A stretch of 59,724 nucleotides of DNA, taken from positions 3,777,542 to 3,837,265 of the forward strand of contig FN649733.1 in NCBI GenBank assembly GCA_000310025.1, given 5' to 3'. A model generated the notes under the pieces. It was not told where the DNA came from. It did no database searches and saw only the letters and a list, made by a program, of their open reading frames with translations. The position numbers and the translations under genes were made by a program. Positions 12,271 through 25,800 of the stretch are shown here, in pieces; the first letter of the stretch is position 1, and every line of letters starts with the position of its first letter. This DNA is from Ectocarpus siliculosus (lineage: Eukaryota > Sar > Phaeophyceae > Ectocarpales > Ectocarpaceae).

Positions 12271-15269
12271 TCAGTCCTTCGGATCCTCCACCCCGACAGG
12301 GCCGATGGAGAACTGGCATTCGCTCTCCGCCAGCGTTGGAGAGTCGAACACCTGGCAAATTCGGTTGTCGCCTCGCGCTTTTCGCAGTCGCAATCTGGAA
12401 ATGAGATTCAGAAAGATGCAAGGCGACACACCAGACGGTAGTTGGTATGATGGTCGACTTGGTGGTACAAACAAGGCTATCTTGCACTCCCATTCGTGTG
12501 CTTCCTTCTCGACCAAATGCACACGAGTAGAGTTGTGTCGAGACAGTAGCATTGTCGCTAAAAGGCAGAAGCTTTACACATACAATACAGCCGTTTCCAC
12601 TCAAAGTATCTCACCGTGTGGTGGAAGCATGCGCGATGATGTTTCCTCCGATAGGCTTGGTACTGTCTTTGGCGAAGCTCATCCCGTCTGGGTTTGCTAC
12701 TACTTGGTTGGTCAGGACCACAGCGACGCCAAACTCTTCCGCCATCCGTGTGAGCTGCCGCAGGAACCTAGACGGGTCATACGTCCGAGCATGAAGAAAG
12801 GAAGAATCGTCAGAATCGATGGTATTAAGGCCGCCGCCCTTTTTATTCCACCCTCTGTTCTCTAGACTACTGTAGTCTGTTGTGCTCAGGTAGTCGAGGA
12901 GATCCTAGAGCACATTGTTGTCTTGACATAAAAAAACATTACGTTGTGCAATCAAAGCATGTGGTGCTGTTGCTTCGTGCACACCGCAAGAAAAGCTGGC
13001 AGCGCCTGGAAATCAAGAAACTCCAACGTCCTCGTGTGGCTAGGAACGGCCAGCGTTGCAGGCACGTACTAGCTTTCCGCATTAACCCACGTAGATACAT
13101 TTCACGTGCCGTGTACAATGTATAGCCCCCTCTCTTTCCACTCACTGTGCCAGCTGCATCTGTCTCTCTGAAAGCTCTCCTCGGCCACAATAGTCCGTGC
13201 GGTAGAGGGCGGTCGCGCTGTCGATCACCAGCAGAGCGTACCTAGATTGGTCGTTGAAGGTGGAGGCGAAGGATCGTGTCAACTCGTGACGAGCTGTATT
13301 ACCTAGTAGGTTTTGCGGACAACGCGCTGCACGGCTACATTAACGTGATAAACGGTGACATCTAAACAAGGGAGTAATAGTTACCTGTCCTCAGCCATCA
13401 TCGCTGATGCCATCTTCAACAGATCCATTTGCTGCTCAGAGTTGTGCGCCCTAGCGTAGGCAACGTTCTCCAGCACGTCGTCTCCTGTTTCAATCAGCAG
13501 CACCGCACCTTCATCAGCGATTCTGAACCTCTCATTTTACCGAACGTGAAAGCAAAATGCCACGAATCTACGTGCTCTAATCCTTCAGCGGTAGACGCTT
13601 GCTGCAGGTGGCTATTCGAGTGCAACCAAAACGACAAAATGAACGTCGAAACCTGGTGAGCGGGGCGAACATGCCAGGTTCCCAACATCACCCCACCACC
13701 CATGCGTGGTGTGTAAGGGTCAAGAATCTGTGAACTTCGAAGGATCCGAGGTACAAACAAAAGGGCAAACGACCACCACAGGGTCGTCCACAACCAACAC
13801 AGCAGGGGAGAACACGCGGAGGGGCGGCAGCACAAGTACCAGAAACACCCTTCCGATCGTTTCGACATGAAAAACAGAGACAGAGCACGCGAGATTTAAG
13901 TCGCCACTAAATGGCCCTTATTACTCTGAACAAAACGTAGGCGCTCTGCTGTGTTCCGTTTGGATTAGGGTATACTATCTATTGCCATTAACCCAACTCG
14001 TTCCTCGTGAGTCACCAAAGTCTACGTATACCTCTCCCGGATTAGTCTGCAGAATCGCCATTTAATCTGCTCTCTGCAAGGAAATGTCCTGTCGTGGCGT
14101 CTGCTTCATCAGTAACTGACTCACCGTTAAGGCCGAACCGCTCTGCGATCGCTGTTAGTCGCTGGGGTCGGAACGTGCCTTCGGTATCGATGTACATGGC
14201 TTTCCCCTCCCCTCCACCGGCATCAAGAGGCATCTGGCAGGCCACGCAGAGGGTGTGGCACAGCTGGGTCTTGCCTGTACGAAACTCCCCAAACACCTCC
14301 GTCAGCGACCCTGTCTCAATGCCCCCCTCGAGCAGCTTGTCTAGCTCTTTGCTTCCGGTGGTCAGGGTGATTAGGTCTTGGCGCTGGAGCAAATGCTGGG
14401 AAGCTGTTGTGAAGCCGATTGGGACTAGCTTATACACGGTTTCCTTGAGCTTGGCTGCTTTCTGCTCGCTGATCCCTTTCACCTCCACCAGCTTGCGAAT
14501 GGTGCAGTGAGAAATCTGCAACCGGTGTTGGACGCACATGAGGGGCGGCGGGGTTTTGCTTGGAAGGCGAAGGCCCGATAAACGTTATAATTGAATCCGC
14601 CTCACAAAATGATGGAGATGGTGCATCATGAACGGTGTAGAGACACAACTACAACGTCTGTTGTTCGCTTTCCAATCTCCATGCAGGGACAAGTGAATGC
14701 TCAAGTCACCGTTAGCCGTTTCTATGATACTGCTGAACCTTCCATGTTGTCGCAGTTACACACAGCAGTGCACCGCCGCAGTAGCTGTTTGCCACAACTT
14801 GTACTTACAGTCTCTACACGTGTGTACAACACTGAGTAGTGCTAGCTTAGTAAGTCTCACGGACGTTACCCCTGCTAAGAAGTAGCACGCATCCATCGTC
14901 TACCGTCTACACCGCCCTTACCGACTCTACGGTGCAGTAGCCGGCCTCTGATAATCGCTGAACATCGTTCCGATTGATTCCGTGAGCTTCCAGCTCTGTG
15001 ATGTGGTGGAATGAAGCCACTACCTGCCAAAACGTACACATGGAAACGGAGGAGGCATGGGTGTGGGACGTACTGCTGTGTGGCTTCGCGTGGCGTGGAA
15101 GCCGCTGCCTCTGACACGGAGAAGATGTTCTGGCATCCTACAGACTACCAGGTACTGGGTATAGACTTCAGTGTTGTAGGGATGTTGGTTTGAAAACACT
15201 CACCTCTTCCGCGGCTTCGCCAGATTGCTGGACCTCGCCGGATTGCTGCATCTCTTCTTGCGCCGACAT
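12271..15269 (-). CDS. RAD51: RAD51 homologous-recombination recombinase
   Basis: RAD51 forms the nucleoprotein filament that searches for and exchanges strands in double-strand-break repair in the nucleus. Seven exons join exactly: 15269-15204, 14993-14922, 14515-14125, 13484-13385, 13241-13146, 12767-12615 and 12394-12271, giving 333 residues. Exon 1 is a short acidic/Gln-rich leader ([12 protein letters not shown]). Exon 2 and the start of exon 3 form the N-terminal helix-hairpin-helix ([32 protein letters not shown]). Exon 3 carries Walker A (GEFRTGKTQ) and [13 protein letters not shown]. Exon 5 carries Walker B ([17 protein letters not shown]) and [10 protein letters not shown]. Exon 6 has [13 protein letters not shown] and [15 protein letters not shown]. 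Exon 7 ends RICQVFDSP...GVEDPKD. The wording around Walker B and the C-terminus is that of RAD51, not DMC1. Start and stop are clear. It is transcribed away from the ARM-repeat gene. Confidence 0.95.
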
Positions 15270-15735
15270 GTTTACGTACCTCACGAGTGCTTTAGTTCAC
15301 CTGAGGCCTGCCTGTTCTGTCCACTACTGTCCAGTGAGTCTGCAATCAACGATGTGCGCGTTCAAATATCGGAGTGCGCGCGCGTTCAAATATCGGAGTG
15401 TCGCGAATTTGCCGTGGGGGAGACGTGAATCAAAGATGGGGTAGGGATAAACCGCGTCGCTCCTAGGACCTGGTAGGCATTTTTCCTCGACCACGGCGCG
15501 CGCACCGTTACACATGACGACAAATCGATGACGACCCACCGGCGTGCGAGAACGGGGACAGGGGCTGCCCTTGCACAGCATAGCATGCAGCTTCGAGAAA
15601 GAAGCAGTTGCTTCTGCTGTTCCATAGAGGTCATAGAAGACGAAGACCCAACTCTGAGCCTGCTCGGCACGCCGTTTATTCGCTCAACGTTGTCCATTTT
15701 CGTGGTCGAGGTTTGAATGTTCTGACCACGAAACC
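15270..15735. promoter_or_regulatory. divergent promoter region, RAD51 / ARM-repeat gene
   Basis: 466 bp separate the two start codons, so both promoters and 5' UTRs must lie here or overlap the genes. A 21-bp direct repeat (GCGCGTTCAAATATCGGAGTG) occurs at 15356-15376 and 15380-15400, spaced by 3 bp, with GC-rich CGCG flanks. I see no TATA box at a convincing distance. That the repeat is regulatory is inference from position. Confidence 0.55.
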
Positions 15736-18700
15736 ATGGTCATTGGACCTCAACCGAGATGTGCCATCCTGGCTCAGGAGCGCTACGTCAAGTTCCCCAA
15801 AGAAGGTGACAGCAGTACGATGTTTGTTGCGTTATGTAGTGCAACTACGAGGTAAAACGTGCAACGTCGTCCTGTGCATGGCAAACCTTGACTGCGAGGG
15901 ACATCTCAGAAACCAGTCCTGGCTGTAACATCATTCCCTGCTGTGTGTCATTCGATTATTTGCTACGAACCTCCTCGTATATACCCTACAGGAAGGGTGG
16001 AATTTCTCCGTCCCTATCTGGCACGACTAGGGCTGTTCCCTCCTCGTCGCAACCCCGAGAGTGCTCCCATACGCATGGAAGAGCTTCGGGCTCTCGTTCG
16101 CAAATGGAATCTGCACCACAAGAGAAACTTCTGGAGGGAGAACCCCACAAAAGACGACGTCGTTGCTGCCTTGAACCACCATATCAAACACATGAAGCTG
16201 GTACATGACCATATCGAGAACAAAAAAGCGGAGAGAAGGGAAGCTGATAGGAAGCGGCAGGTGCAGAACGCGATTGGCGAGGGTGTCAGCTCTTCGAAGA
16301 TTGCGAGCTGCATGAAGAGAAGGCCGCCGTTGGAGACTTCGTCCGATACATGCTTGTACAACGAGGGGGTAGCTCTTCCTCGACTTGATAGACCAGCAGA
16401 TGCCAGTCTTCGGCCTGACTCTATTGAGTCCGGAATCATATACATGTCTCGCTGGAGGCAGGACAACGGCAAGGGTGACAAGCTTGCAAGCGACAAGGGG
16501 GAAAAGGATGCCCTCCACGAGAAACTCGAACGGATGAGCGTCTCTCCTCAACACGATGAAGCAGAAGACGACGGAGATGTTGATGGCCTACAAGCCTCCA
16601 AGGACGACATGAACAAGATGCAAGCGCAGCGAAAGTGTTGCTTGGCCCTTGTTAACATGACCATGCGAGATCAGGTACTAGTCTAGACGGTACATAGAAC
16701 AGAAACCCCATAGGCCTATTGCACTGGTGGAGGCTGGGCGCCGTTATCTGACGACCATGTTGCATAGCACTGATGAGGACGCACACACAAAGTACTTGCC
16801 GTGTTACGTTTCTGCTCTCTCAGCGTCCTTCCTTACTCCGATCTTTCACTTCTTGCGGCGTGCCCGTTCGTGGTTACCACAACACAAAATCAGATGAGCC
16901 AAGCCTTCTTGGATGAGTACGGCCTGCTCCCGCCGCTTCTAGAGATCACCCATGCCAACCAGACTGTGGACGTGCTACTCATGGGTCTCGCATGTATTTT
17001 GAACATTCTGAGCGAAGAATACAAGATCAATAAACTTGTCGAAGCCGGTCTCATAGGTGTTGCTAGACCTCTCTCAGGCCACGAAGACGAGCGCGTCCAG
17101 CAACACGCCGCGGGAATTTTTCTAGCGATTTCATCATGTTCGGGCCTAGAGGAGTGGCTGGTGAGTGCTAAGCAGTTTCAGGTCATACAACGATGGACTA
17201 AGAATTTCGTTAAAACAGCCTTCTGAAGGTCCTAGGCAGGCCCTCCTCTTGCACTCCGAACTGTGGGATAACCTTTATCTTCTCTTCTTGGCCTTTTCCA
17301 TTGTCAACCAGGTCCAAGATGGTGCAATCCCCGCACTGAATGCGCTTGCGAGGAGTGCAACGGTCCTCACCGCACAGCTCGCTACTGGCGGTCTTGTGAA
17401 CATCGCGATAACGTTGACAGCTGCTCAGGCGGATTCCATGCAGCGGGTGGTGATGCGGACCGTTACCAACCTGTTGTCAGGCTCGTGCGATTCCGATGGC
17501 CTGCACTTTTGCGCGTTGGCAGCAAAAAATCTGACTGTGCTAGACAACGTGCGGGCATACCTGGACGACCAAGTGGCGGGGATAGCCATAGACATTTTGG
17601 CGAGGCTCGGGCCTGACAGCGACGACACGGTCATTCTTTGCACGGCTGCCATTTTCAACTGTGTGGCACAGAAGCAATCGCGTCTTCGAGCTACCGACAA
17701 GAACTTAGTCGCTGAGTGCCAGAGACTTATCAGCGTTTGCGGTTCCGATGCGCAGCACAGCTGTACTGTCCTACTGGCGGAGCTTTCCAAGCACACCGAC
17801 GTCGCAAACCGGTTGTTGGACGGAGGAATCTTGGATATATTCTCGACGAATCTCAGCGCTGCTGATCCGCGATCAGGTAAGGATCAAACTTGGTAGGCAG
17901 TGAGAACTTTCTGCTTGCTCGCTACGTCTACAATGTTTGTCTCGTGTGTAACGGGCTATCTCCCAAATACTGTACCGAATTTATTTCTCTACCCGCGCGC
18001 ACCGAACAACCCTCACTTCGCAGTCGCTATATCTGCGGCTGGTCTAAGTCACCTAGCGGCGGATCCCGACAATCACTGGCGTGTTCTCGAGTCCGGCAAC
18101 ATGCTCACGATGTTGCTTCAGGCACTTGTTCTTGATCACGCCTTGGCACAGCGCCACGTTCTTCGCCTGCTATGCGGCCTCGCGTCAAACGAAGCCACGC
18201 AAGCAGAAGTGGTGTCGGCCGGGGTTGTGCGGGCTGTGCAAGAGATGAGCAACAGAGACATGCATGCGTCTGCGATCAGTCTCATCCTGTTCAACATATC
18301 TTGCAACCCCAGTCTCTCTGGCAGGTACGCAGACTTACAAGTATCGCTCAACGGTTGTGGGGTAGAAGCATTCATGCGCTCCACGCGAATCATTGCGCCG
18401 TTTCGCCATTAGCCAGGGAGCTTTATTCTAGCTGTGTGCCTCTCGACTGCAACATTGTCTATCCTGCCGTGTTTCTTCGGGGAGGGTACGAGTTTGAAAA
18501 CACGTGACGTTCGATCACTTTTTATGGTTGCGAAGAGAAAAAGGTGTGCTGCTTTGACAAGAATCACTCAAAACGCTCCCTATCTCTCTTGTTGGGTCCA
18601 TTCTTCTCAGCTTGCTCGACGAAAGCCTGGCCGTGCCCATGTTGGTGGAATTGGTGAAGAAGCACAATCTATCCGTTCAGGCCGCATGCCTCGGAGCGTT

Positions 18701-21700
18701 GAAAAATTTGTCGTCGGTCACCGCTTTTCACCGACAACTGCTCGAGCGAGGCGTGTTGGAGGCAGTCGATTCGTCTAAGGATGTCGACGGAGGAGCCCTG
18801 AGTGCCCAATGTGCTGCAATTCTCTACAACTTTTCCTTTGAAGAGAAGAGTATTTCCAAAATGATGGAGCTCGGAGGCATCTTCCTGGTGACACATTTGT
18901 CCTACTCAAACATCATTAAGGTCAGCTCGAACTTGTGCATTGCTTCTGTGGCAGACACGTGTTATCCTAGACCATTGCTGCGGCATTGATACCTACATGT
19001 TATCTTCGTGTACTCAGCGACGACATATCTCTCTACCGTCGCCGTCACGTGACCAGCGTTTTATCTCTCCATCCGGGGATTTTGGTGGTGTTCTATGTTC
19101 TGGAGATAACCCGGCGCAGCACATTTTTTCGAGGCGTCTAGAGTTGAAGAACTTTTGGATCATCCATCGGTAGTGAGACTTGACCGCGCTTTTCGATACG
19201 TCGCACTCTCTGCTCGACAGACGAAACAGCTCTGTGCAGCTGCGTTCTGCAACGTGACGATACACAAGGTAATCACCGACGAAAGCTTCTTGGCGGCCCT
19301 ACTGCTTCTATCCACCTCAACGGAGGCCGTTCTAGTTCTGTGCTCTGCTAAGGCCTTGAGCAATTTATCAACGTACCCACGAGGACGATCTTCTCTCGGA
19401 AGCAACAAGAACGTGGTGCCAGCCCTCATTGCCATGATGCGTTCTGGAGTAAAGGACGCTGCCCAGGTCCAGTTCTTGTCCGCCATTGCCCTCTGCAACG
19501 TATTGAGCGTCTTCCTCCAGAAAGAGAGCATTGTCACTTTGGTGAGGGATGGTATGATCCAAGATCTCATCGCCGTAACCGTGCTACGAGTGGAAGAAGT
19601 CAAAACGAAAGAGACGTTGGCGAGGGCGATCTTCAATCTTTTGGCGAGGGAAGACACTCGGAGTCTCGTCGCCGATCAGGACGCTGTATTCGCATTGGTT
19701 CGGTTAACCAGACTCCAGAGCCCGGATCTCAATACCATATGCGTGCGCGCGATCTACAACTTGACGTGTGAGATGTCGCGGTACGAAAGAAAGCTGCTCG
19801 AAATGGAGGCGGAGCGAGTGTTGGTTGTACAGGCGTCGTTTCCAAACGGAGGGGTTCACGTGAAGAAGATGTGCGGGGCCGCCTTGACTATGATGTCCTC
19901 TTCCGGGAAGGTCGCGAGCTGTTCTCTGGCGAAGAAAGGAATCGTCGGTGCCCTTCGAGCCATCATGTGTGTTCGGGATAAGGATACTCTAGAGCACGTG
20001 GCGACAACCGCCTTCAACCTGAGCCGTGAGGATTCCTGTCTACCGACCATGGCCGCCCAGGACATCACGACCGTGTTGGTTTCCCTACATGAGTTTGGGA
20101 ACACCATTGTGAAGAACCTCTGCGTGGCAACCATGTGCAATTTTTCTTCTTCGCTTGAAGCACAGGATAATTTGGCCTCGCCGGCAGCATTTGGAGTGCT
20201 GGCAAACACCGTACGCGCCGGCTCTTTATCGCTTGCAACACGCTTAGACGCGCTTCGGACAGTGGTCAACCTTGTCACGCACTACGCGCCAGGTCGAGAA
20301 AAGGCTGTGGAATCGTCTACAACCTCTGCCCTCTGTGTCATCCTCAAGGTCAGCGAGGAAACTCTGTGTGATTCCGATGCTTGTTTATTAAATGTGTTCC
20401 AAAGATTTCCTTTGGTGACACGAGCGGGTGACTCCGTAAGTTTCAGAAGAGTGGCATAACGTGACCCATCCATGTGACATAGTTCCAAGCAAGTAGGCAG
20501 ACTCTGGTCGTTGGTGATCTCTATTGCTGGTGGTATATGGTTTGGTGGTAGAGAATCGAGTGCGCGGTCTCCAACACTTGGGACGTGCAGGTAGTGGGTA
20601 CGCTTGAAACACCTGTTTGCTGCGAGACAAAAACTGTAGAGTGTGCTACGGCCTCTTCTTGAAACACAGAGCATGTATACATCGTTGCACAGGCCCTGGT
20701 TGATGAGGAGGACAAGCTTCTGGTCAGCAAAGCGCTGCGAGACATGTCGTCCTATGCTCAAGGCCACCCGCAAATGATGAAGGAAGATGTTTTGCCGGCT
20801 TTGGTGCGCCTCGCCAAGGTCGAGAACGCCGAAATTAAGCAAGACGTCGCAACAGCTTTGTGTCGGTTGTCGGCGTCGGTTGAGCTGGCGTTTGACATGG
20901 TTGACGAGGGGCTACCGGAGGCACTATATTGGTTGACTCTGGAAGATCTGTTGGGCCTCAACAAATCTGTGCTTCTGCGTTGTAGTGTGGTGTGTTGCAA
21001 CGTCGTTCTTTCCGACGATGCGCTGAGGAGGGTCTCCGGCGAGAGTGCGCGTTTCTCCAAGGTGTTACAGCGCCTGTCCGATACGAGCGATTCCGAGCTC
21101 CTATTGAACGTCGCGATGGTTTGCCTGAGGATCACCGGCTTGCGCGAGTCAATGCTTGCGTTCCATAAAGGTACGGTTCAATGAACAGAAGTTTCTTTCG
21201 ATTTGGAGGAATTGAATCGACAATCTGTGTGCATTCGGGCTCCATTTGTGTCTTTCGTACATCGGGTCCTCACGTGAAAACAAACCATGTCACTTTTCGT
21301 ACGTTCTCGTTGTTTGTTCAGCACTTTTAATTGCGTAATTGGATTGTTGAATAGGGCATGGAGCTCTGACCGGGGTATCTGCGTGTAAGAGGGAAGCTCA
21401 TCAAGTCAACATGAGAAATGAGCGCATGCATGCGTGCGTCTTGTGCCCGCCGCTATCAATTCAGTTGGAGGTTACACGCACACTCTAACTTAACATCCCG
21501 CACCCCTTTCCATCGTATTTGGCGCCCTATTGTTTTCAAGATGGACTGGTTGCGCATATGCTGGACCTCTCTGGAAGAGGCGACGAAGACGTGAAGCAAA
21601 TTTGTAGTACGGCGTTGAACCAAGTGCCTCCGGACATGGTGCAACTCGACGACAAGATGGTGAAAGTTCTTGTCTCGCTGCTAACGGCGTCCGGGAGCTC

Positions 21701-21896
21701 CATAATTGGAGACAGTGGACATAACGTTTCAGAGCCATCCGTGCATGACCTGAAGCCGTGGAGTTTGCGATCTGCCTCTATCGCTGAAAATCCTGTCGAT
21801 GTTCAATCGTCTTGGGTCAACTATGTCTGCCAAGACTTCGAGGTGGGCACGTTTTCGCGTTGTCTCCGACTACCCATGAAATCATTTATTTCGTAA
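15736..21896 (+). CDS. large armadillo-repeat protein
   Basis: Nine exons chain in phase: 15736-15805 (or to 15851 with another acceptor), 15992-16674, 16894-17160, 17312-17876, 18024-18324, 18611-18920, 19221-20348, 20693-21170 and 21541 to 21842 or 21896. This gives about 1,385 residues if the last exon runs to its own stop. The N-terminal region has a SAP-like helical segment (MEELRALVRKWNLHHK...KDDVVAAL) followed by a charged linker with KMQAQRKCCLALVNM. From exon 3 on there are many three-helix armadillo/HEAT-type repeats, for example GLLPPLLEITHANQ, QHAAGIFLAIS, AACLGALKNLSSV, QCAAILYNFS, LCAAAFCNVTIH, LFALVRLT-type and NLCVATMCNFSSS. Such proteins are binding scaffolds; nothing shows a partner or location. 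The exon 6 and 7 donors are GTCAGC, weaker than usual. An extra terminal exon at 22603 is possible. Confidence 0.8.
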
Positions 21897-22602
21897 GGAA
21901 CCCACAAGCAGCCCCAGAATAAAATCTTTGGCGCTACAACCAACGGTTGTTTCTTAGGTTTACTCAACGGGACGAGGTGAACACATTCAGAAACTAGACT
22001 ATATGCTGTCTGGGAAATCGTAGACATACAGGTACTTTCTGACGCTATGAATTCATTGCTAATATGTCTCAGACTCTTCTCTATGATAGAGATGGATTCG
22101 TTGTGTCATATTAAAAAAAAAAAACAATAGGCGTAAATCCGCTTGACCACGATCTTGCAACGGGATAGCCGCCGTTGACAAACTTCCCCAGTTAAATCAC
22201 AGCTTTCAGACACCGATCATCTTCCTTCTCGAAGTTCTAAGGTTCTCACTCCGCGTGTCATTCATGGGTCCCACTGCTATGTCGACGTTGCCTTGCCACG
22301 TGGACAAAGTTTGTGTTTGTACTGTAGACTATCGTGTTGCTTCCTGTCGGGTATTGACGGGGGGGGGTATGTGCCTTCGATAGTTTTGGCAAGTTCAACG
22401 TGTATCCCCTACAGGTGAAATATGTCGACGTCAGTGAGAGAAACGCACACGTCACATTGTGAAAATGCATACCATGGTAATTCCAAGAGACAAAACCTCA
22501 ACATCGAGAATGTCAAGAACCACACAAAGAAACCAACGAGTATCGCCCCTGCCGGTGGCGCGCGTTACTCAGCTTGCACAAAACACTGGTAAAACCGCAC
22601 AG

Positions 22603-22839
22603 GTATCCCCAGCTCACGTGGAGCAACCACCTCTGTTACCCGGGAACGTGTGCGGAGTAACGTCTGGGCAGGCATCGGCCGGTGGCTTGGACGTACGCCG
22701 GAACAAACCAGAGTCATCTGATGATCACACTTTAGGTGCCTTCGCCAAAATCGTTTTCAAGATCCCCAAGGGCTCGGGGACTCACATGGTCGCCACGCTG
22801 TCGAGAGAAAACAAAACATCGAAGCTTCTTGAAAACTAA
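22603..22839 (+). CDS. candidate terminal exon of the ARM-repeat gene
   Basis: An open frame starts after the acceptor CCGCACAG at 22602 and ends at a stop at 22839. If exon 9 used the donor after 21842 (GAG|GTGGGC), this piece would join in phase 0 and add about 78 residues, giving about 1,446 in total. The segment is basic near its end (IVFKIPKGSG, LSRENKTSKLL) and has no domain I recognise. It could instead be a small separate gene starting at ATG 22465, or chance. Confidence 0.35.
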   Translation, partial: VSPAHVEQPPLLPGNVCGVTSGQASAGGLDVRRNKPESSDDHTLGAFAKIVFKIPKGSGTHMVATLSRENKTSKLLEN

Positions 22840-22891
22840 CGCCACTATGTAACTACCTCTAACCTATTCGTTTAGTACAAACATCTTATGG

Positions 22892-25800
22892 TCACAAGAG
22901 GGAATTTGGGGCGTCCGCATCCAGTCCGCTCGCGTCTACACTGCTCTCTTTGCACGCGACTTCGGCTCCGTTTGGTGTGAAAATCACGCCACACGCTTGC
23001 AGGAACGCCACTCCATCTTCGTCCGTATCGAAGATCAGCTCGCCCAGGACGAACGATAGTGATATTGTAGGTCGGTACGCCTTGATAATTCGACGCAACG
23101 CCTCCACGCGCATTGTTTTGAGGAGTTTCTGCATGATGTGCTGACCAAGGTTGGGAGTGGTCTTGTACAAGGAGAAGAAAAGGTGGTAGTCCGTCATTGC
23201 CACCGCCTTGCGAACACGCAAAGCGTGGTTGATTGCCGGGGCTTGCTCGCCAGCCGGCAGCTCCTGAAGAATTTTCTGAAGCCCCGTAGATCCCCCAGAG
23301 CAGCTTGTTTGAAGGTAGAGATAGTACAGCACGCGGTATGCTGTAAACTCTTCCTGAGATCCCTCAAGCCCGCAGGCGTAAAGCTCCTGCAAAAGCAACG
23401 CCAGGTGCGTCCGAAAAAATCAAGCGTCAGACTGCTGTGTCGGACAAAAAGCATCCGACCCGCAGCGGCCCTTTCCAAGACATGGCCAGGTGACTTATAA
23501 ACATCTGACGGTGATATAACGAAGGCAGAAGCACAAATAGGTGTAACAATACCGCAGCTGCTCTTTCGTCATGCAACTTGCCGCTCCGTCTCCGTCCCAG
23601 ACAGCTCTTACTATACCATACTACACAAGGAGGAGATACGCCCCCTGCACCTGCTCAAACCTGTAATATTTTTTTCAATAAAAAGTCAGTTGGGCTTCAA
23701 GCAATGTGCATGTTTAAGACTACACCGTCTCAGGAAAGTCAAGCCTGTGTGAAGCAACACATTCTCAACAGTACCAGCCCACTTCAGAAGGCGAACACCA
23801 AACTTGCCTGGAGCTGAGTTTGGCACTGGTTGTACTGGTGGTGGGGTGAAGGGGGCCACGGGCGACGAGGTCAGCGGGGGGAGACAGAGCAATCGAAGCA
23901 AAGGCAGCAGGGTGTGGCGGGAGTTGTCGTTCTCAGTGGGGGCACGGGTTGGTCGGGCCCAAGAGACTTGTGTCGTCTACAGAAAAAAGTGCTTCGGCGA
24001 CGAGTGGATTCGACTATCCGCTCGATCACGCTGGTGCGACTGGTAACAGCCTGAGTGGATCTCCACCGAGAATCTCACGGCATGCTTTTACAAGACGCGA
24101 GGGCGACGGGATAGATATCATGGATGGCCTACATTGCAGTATAATTTCGGAGTGAGAATAAGCTTGCGTGCCTGCCTAGTCGTGTGTCGAAAAAGCGCAA
24201 TCCTTCTACCTTCATCTCGTTGATATTGCTACTGAAAAACGTCCTGTCCATCATCTCATTACCTCGTTTAGATCCCCCTGCTGCAGAGCAATCCGAGCAT
24301 GCCCTTCGTAAACCTGTACCGTGAAGGCGTTCTTTATCCGCTGGACAACACAATCCTGACGGATTGCCTTGAGTTGCGAGCAGGCATAGATGTAGTCCAG
24401 TCCTCCTTTCGCCCACTTGGCAGAGATGTTCTCCAAGCTCTTCTCCAGGATAGACTGTGGACGCACGCTCGCTGGGTCTGGAGGCTGTGTGAACGTGCGA
24501 ACCAAGGTGTTGCTGATGGGTCAGGATAGGCCGATTACTCCGGGCCTTTGTGTTGAATAAGTGGACAACACAAAAGTCCAATTCCACGGCCTCTCCCTCT
24601 CGTGACATTGCTTGCATTCTTAAGTAACATTTGCAAGCTTCAGTGTGCTAGATTTCGGTGAAACCCTTCTCGTAGTGCAGGTGGAGGACTACACCTTATC
24701 TCGAGGTGCCACTGGATTATTTAACATGTCGCAAAAACGCGCACGCTCTTGTTTCGATGCGTACCTGGAACTTGAACAATCAAATATTGAGACCTGCTAT
24801 AGACTGATTGTGAACACGCCATCCCGTTCAAGTGGGTGGGGCATGTTGGACTTCTGAACACGACACGGGTAGACACTGCTCTGCTCAGCACGGGCGACTT
24901 CTGTCAACGATCTCCTCCCGTAAAACAGTTGCTACGGTTCATGTGCCGACTGCAGGGTAACCTTAGGGACGAGGGTCGTCCTATCCCATGCGCACAGACC
25001 AAGACCTACAAAGCCGACTCAGCGCAAGAACGGTGCGAGGGCACGCGCAACGCACGTCGAGATACGGTATGTGCAGACCAGGCCCATAGACTGACACATG
25101 CGGTGGCCGAACCTGAGTCAACCTCAGGTAGTCCTTCTCGAGTTTGGTCGATGTCCCCTTGATTGTGATCGCGGCCCAATCCACCATACCGTTGTCGTCT
25201 ACCATCGGCTTGCTCTGGAACGCCAGATCATTCCCCGTGCGCGACGACGAAGACGGCGGTGGGCGCATCCCCAGATCGAACCTCTCCAGGCGGTTAGACA
25301 ACCGTCGCTGGTCCGCCTGAGGCATTCTGGAGAGGGAACCTTTGCCCTTTCGTGGGGTAGCTGCTGCGCGCGCCTCGATCTGACCGTGACTGCAACAACA
25401 AAAAAAGCCAGACCAACCGCCGAGGATGATGAGGAGCGGCACAAACACACACCATGTAACAGAGACAAGTGCGGTTAGACTACCCTGCTGACTGAATACA
25501 TGGAGCTGTGCGTTGCGTGAGGCCTCAGGCCTGCACAGAGAACCGATAGTGCGCGAAAAGCGGCCTTGACTCACTTTCGCTTCTTGTTCTTCTCGCCTTG
25601 GCGATTTCGCCCCGCCCCCCGCAAAGGAGACCGCTCTCTCTTGGAGGCCACCAAGCTGAAACAGAGCAAACATACACGGGCGACAGCATCCGCTCAGATA
25701 GATCTTGCTACAATTCAAAACAGCGCACTCTTCTAGTATCAGGCGATGATTCGGGTTTTCGATGCGGTCAACAGTCTAACCGTATTGTTTTACTGCCTCA

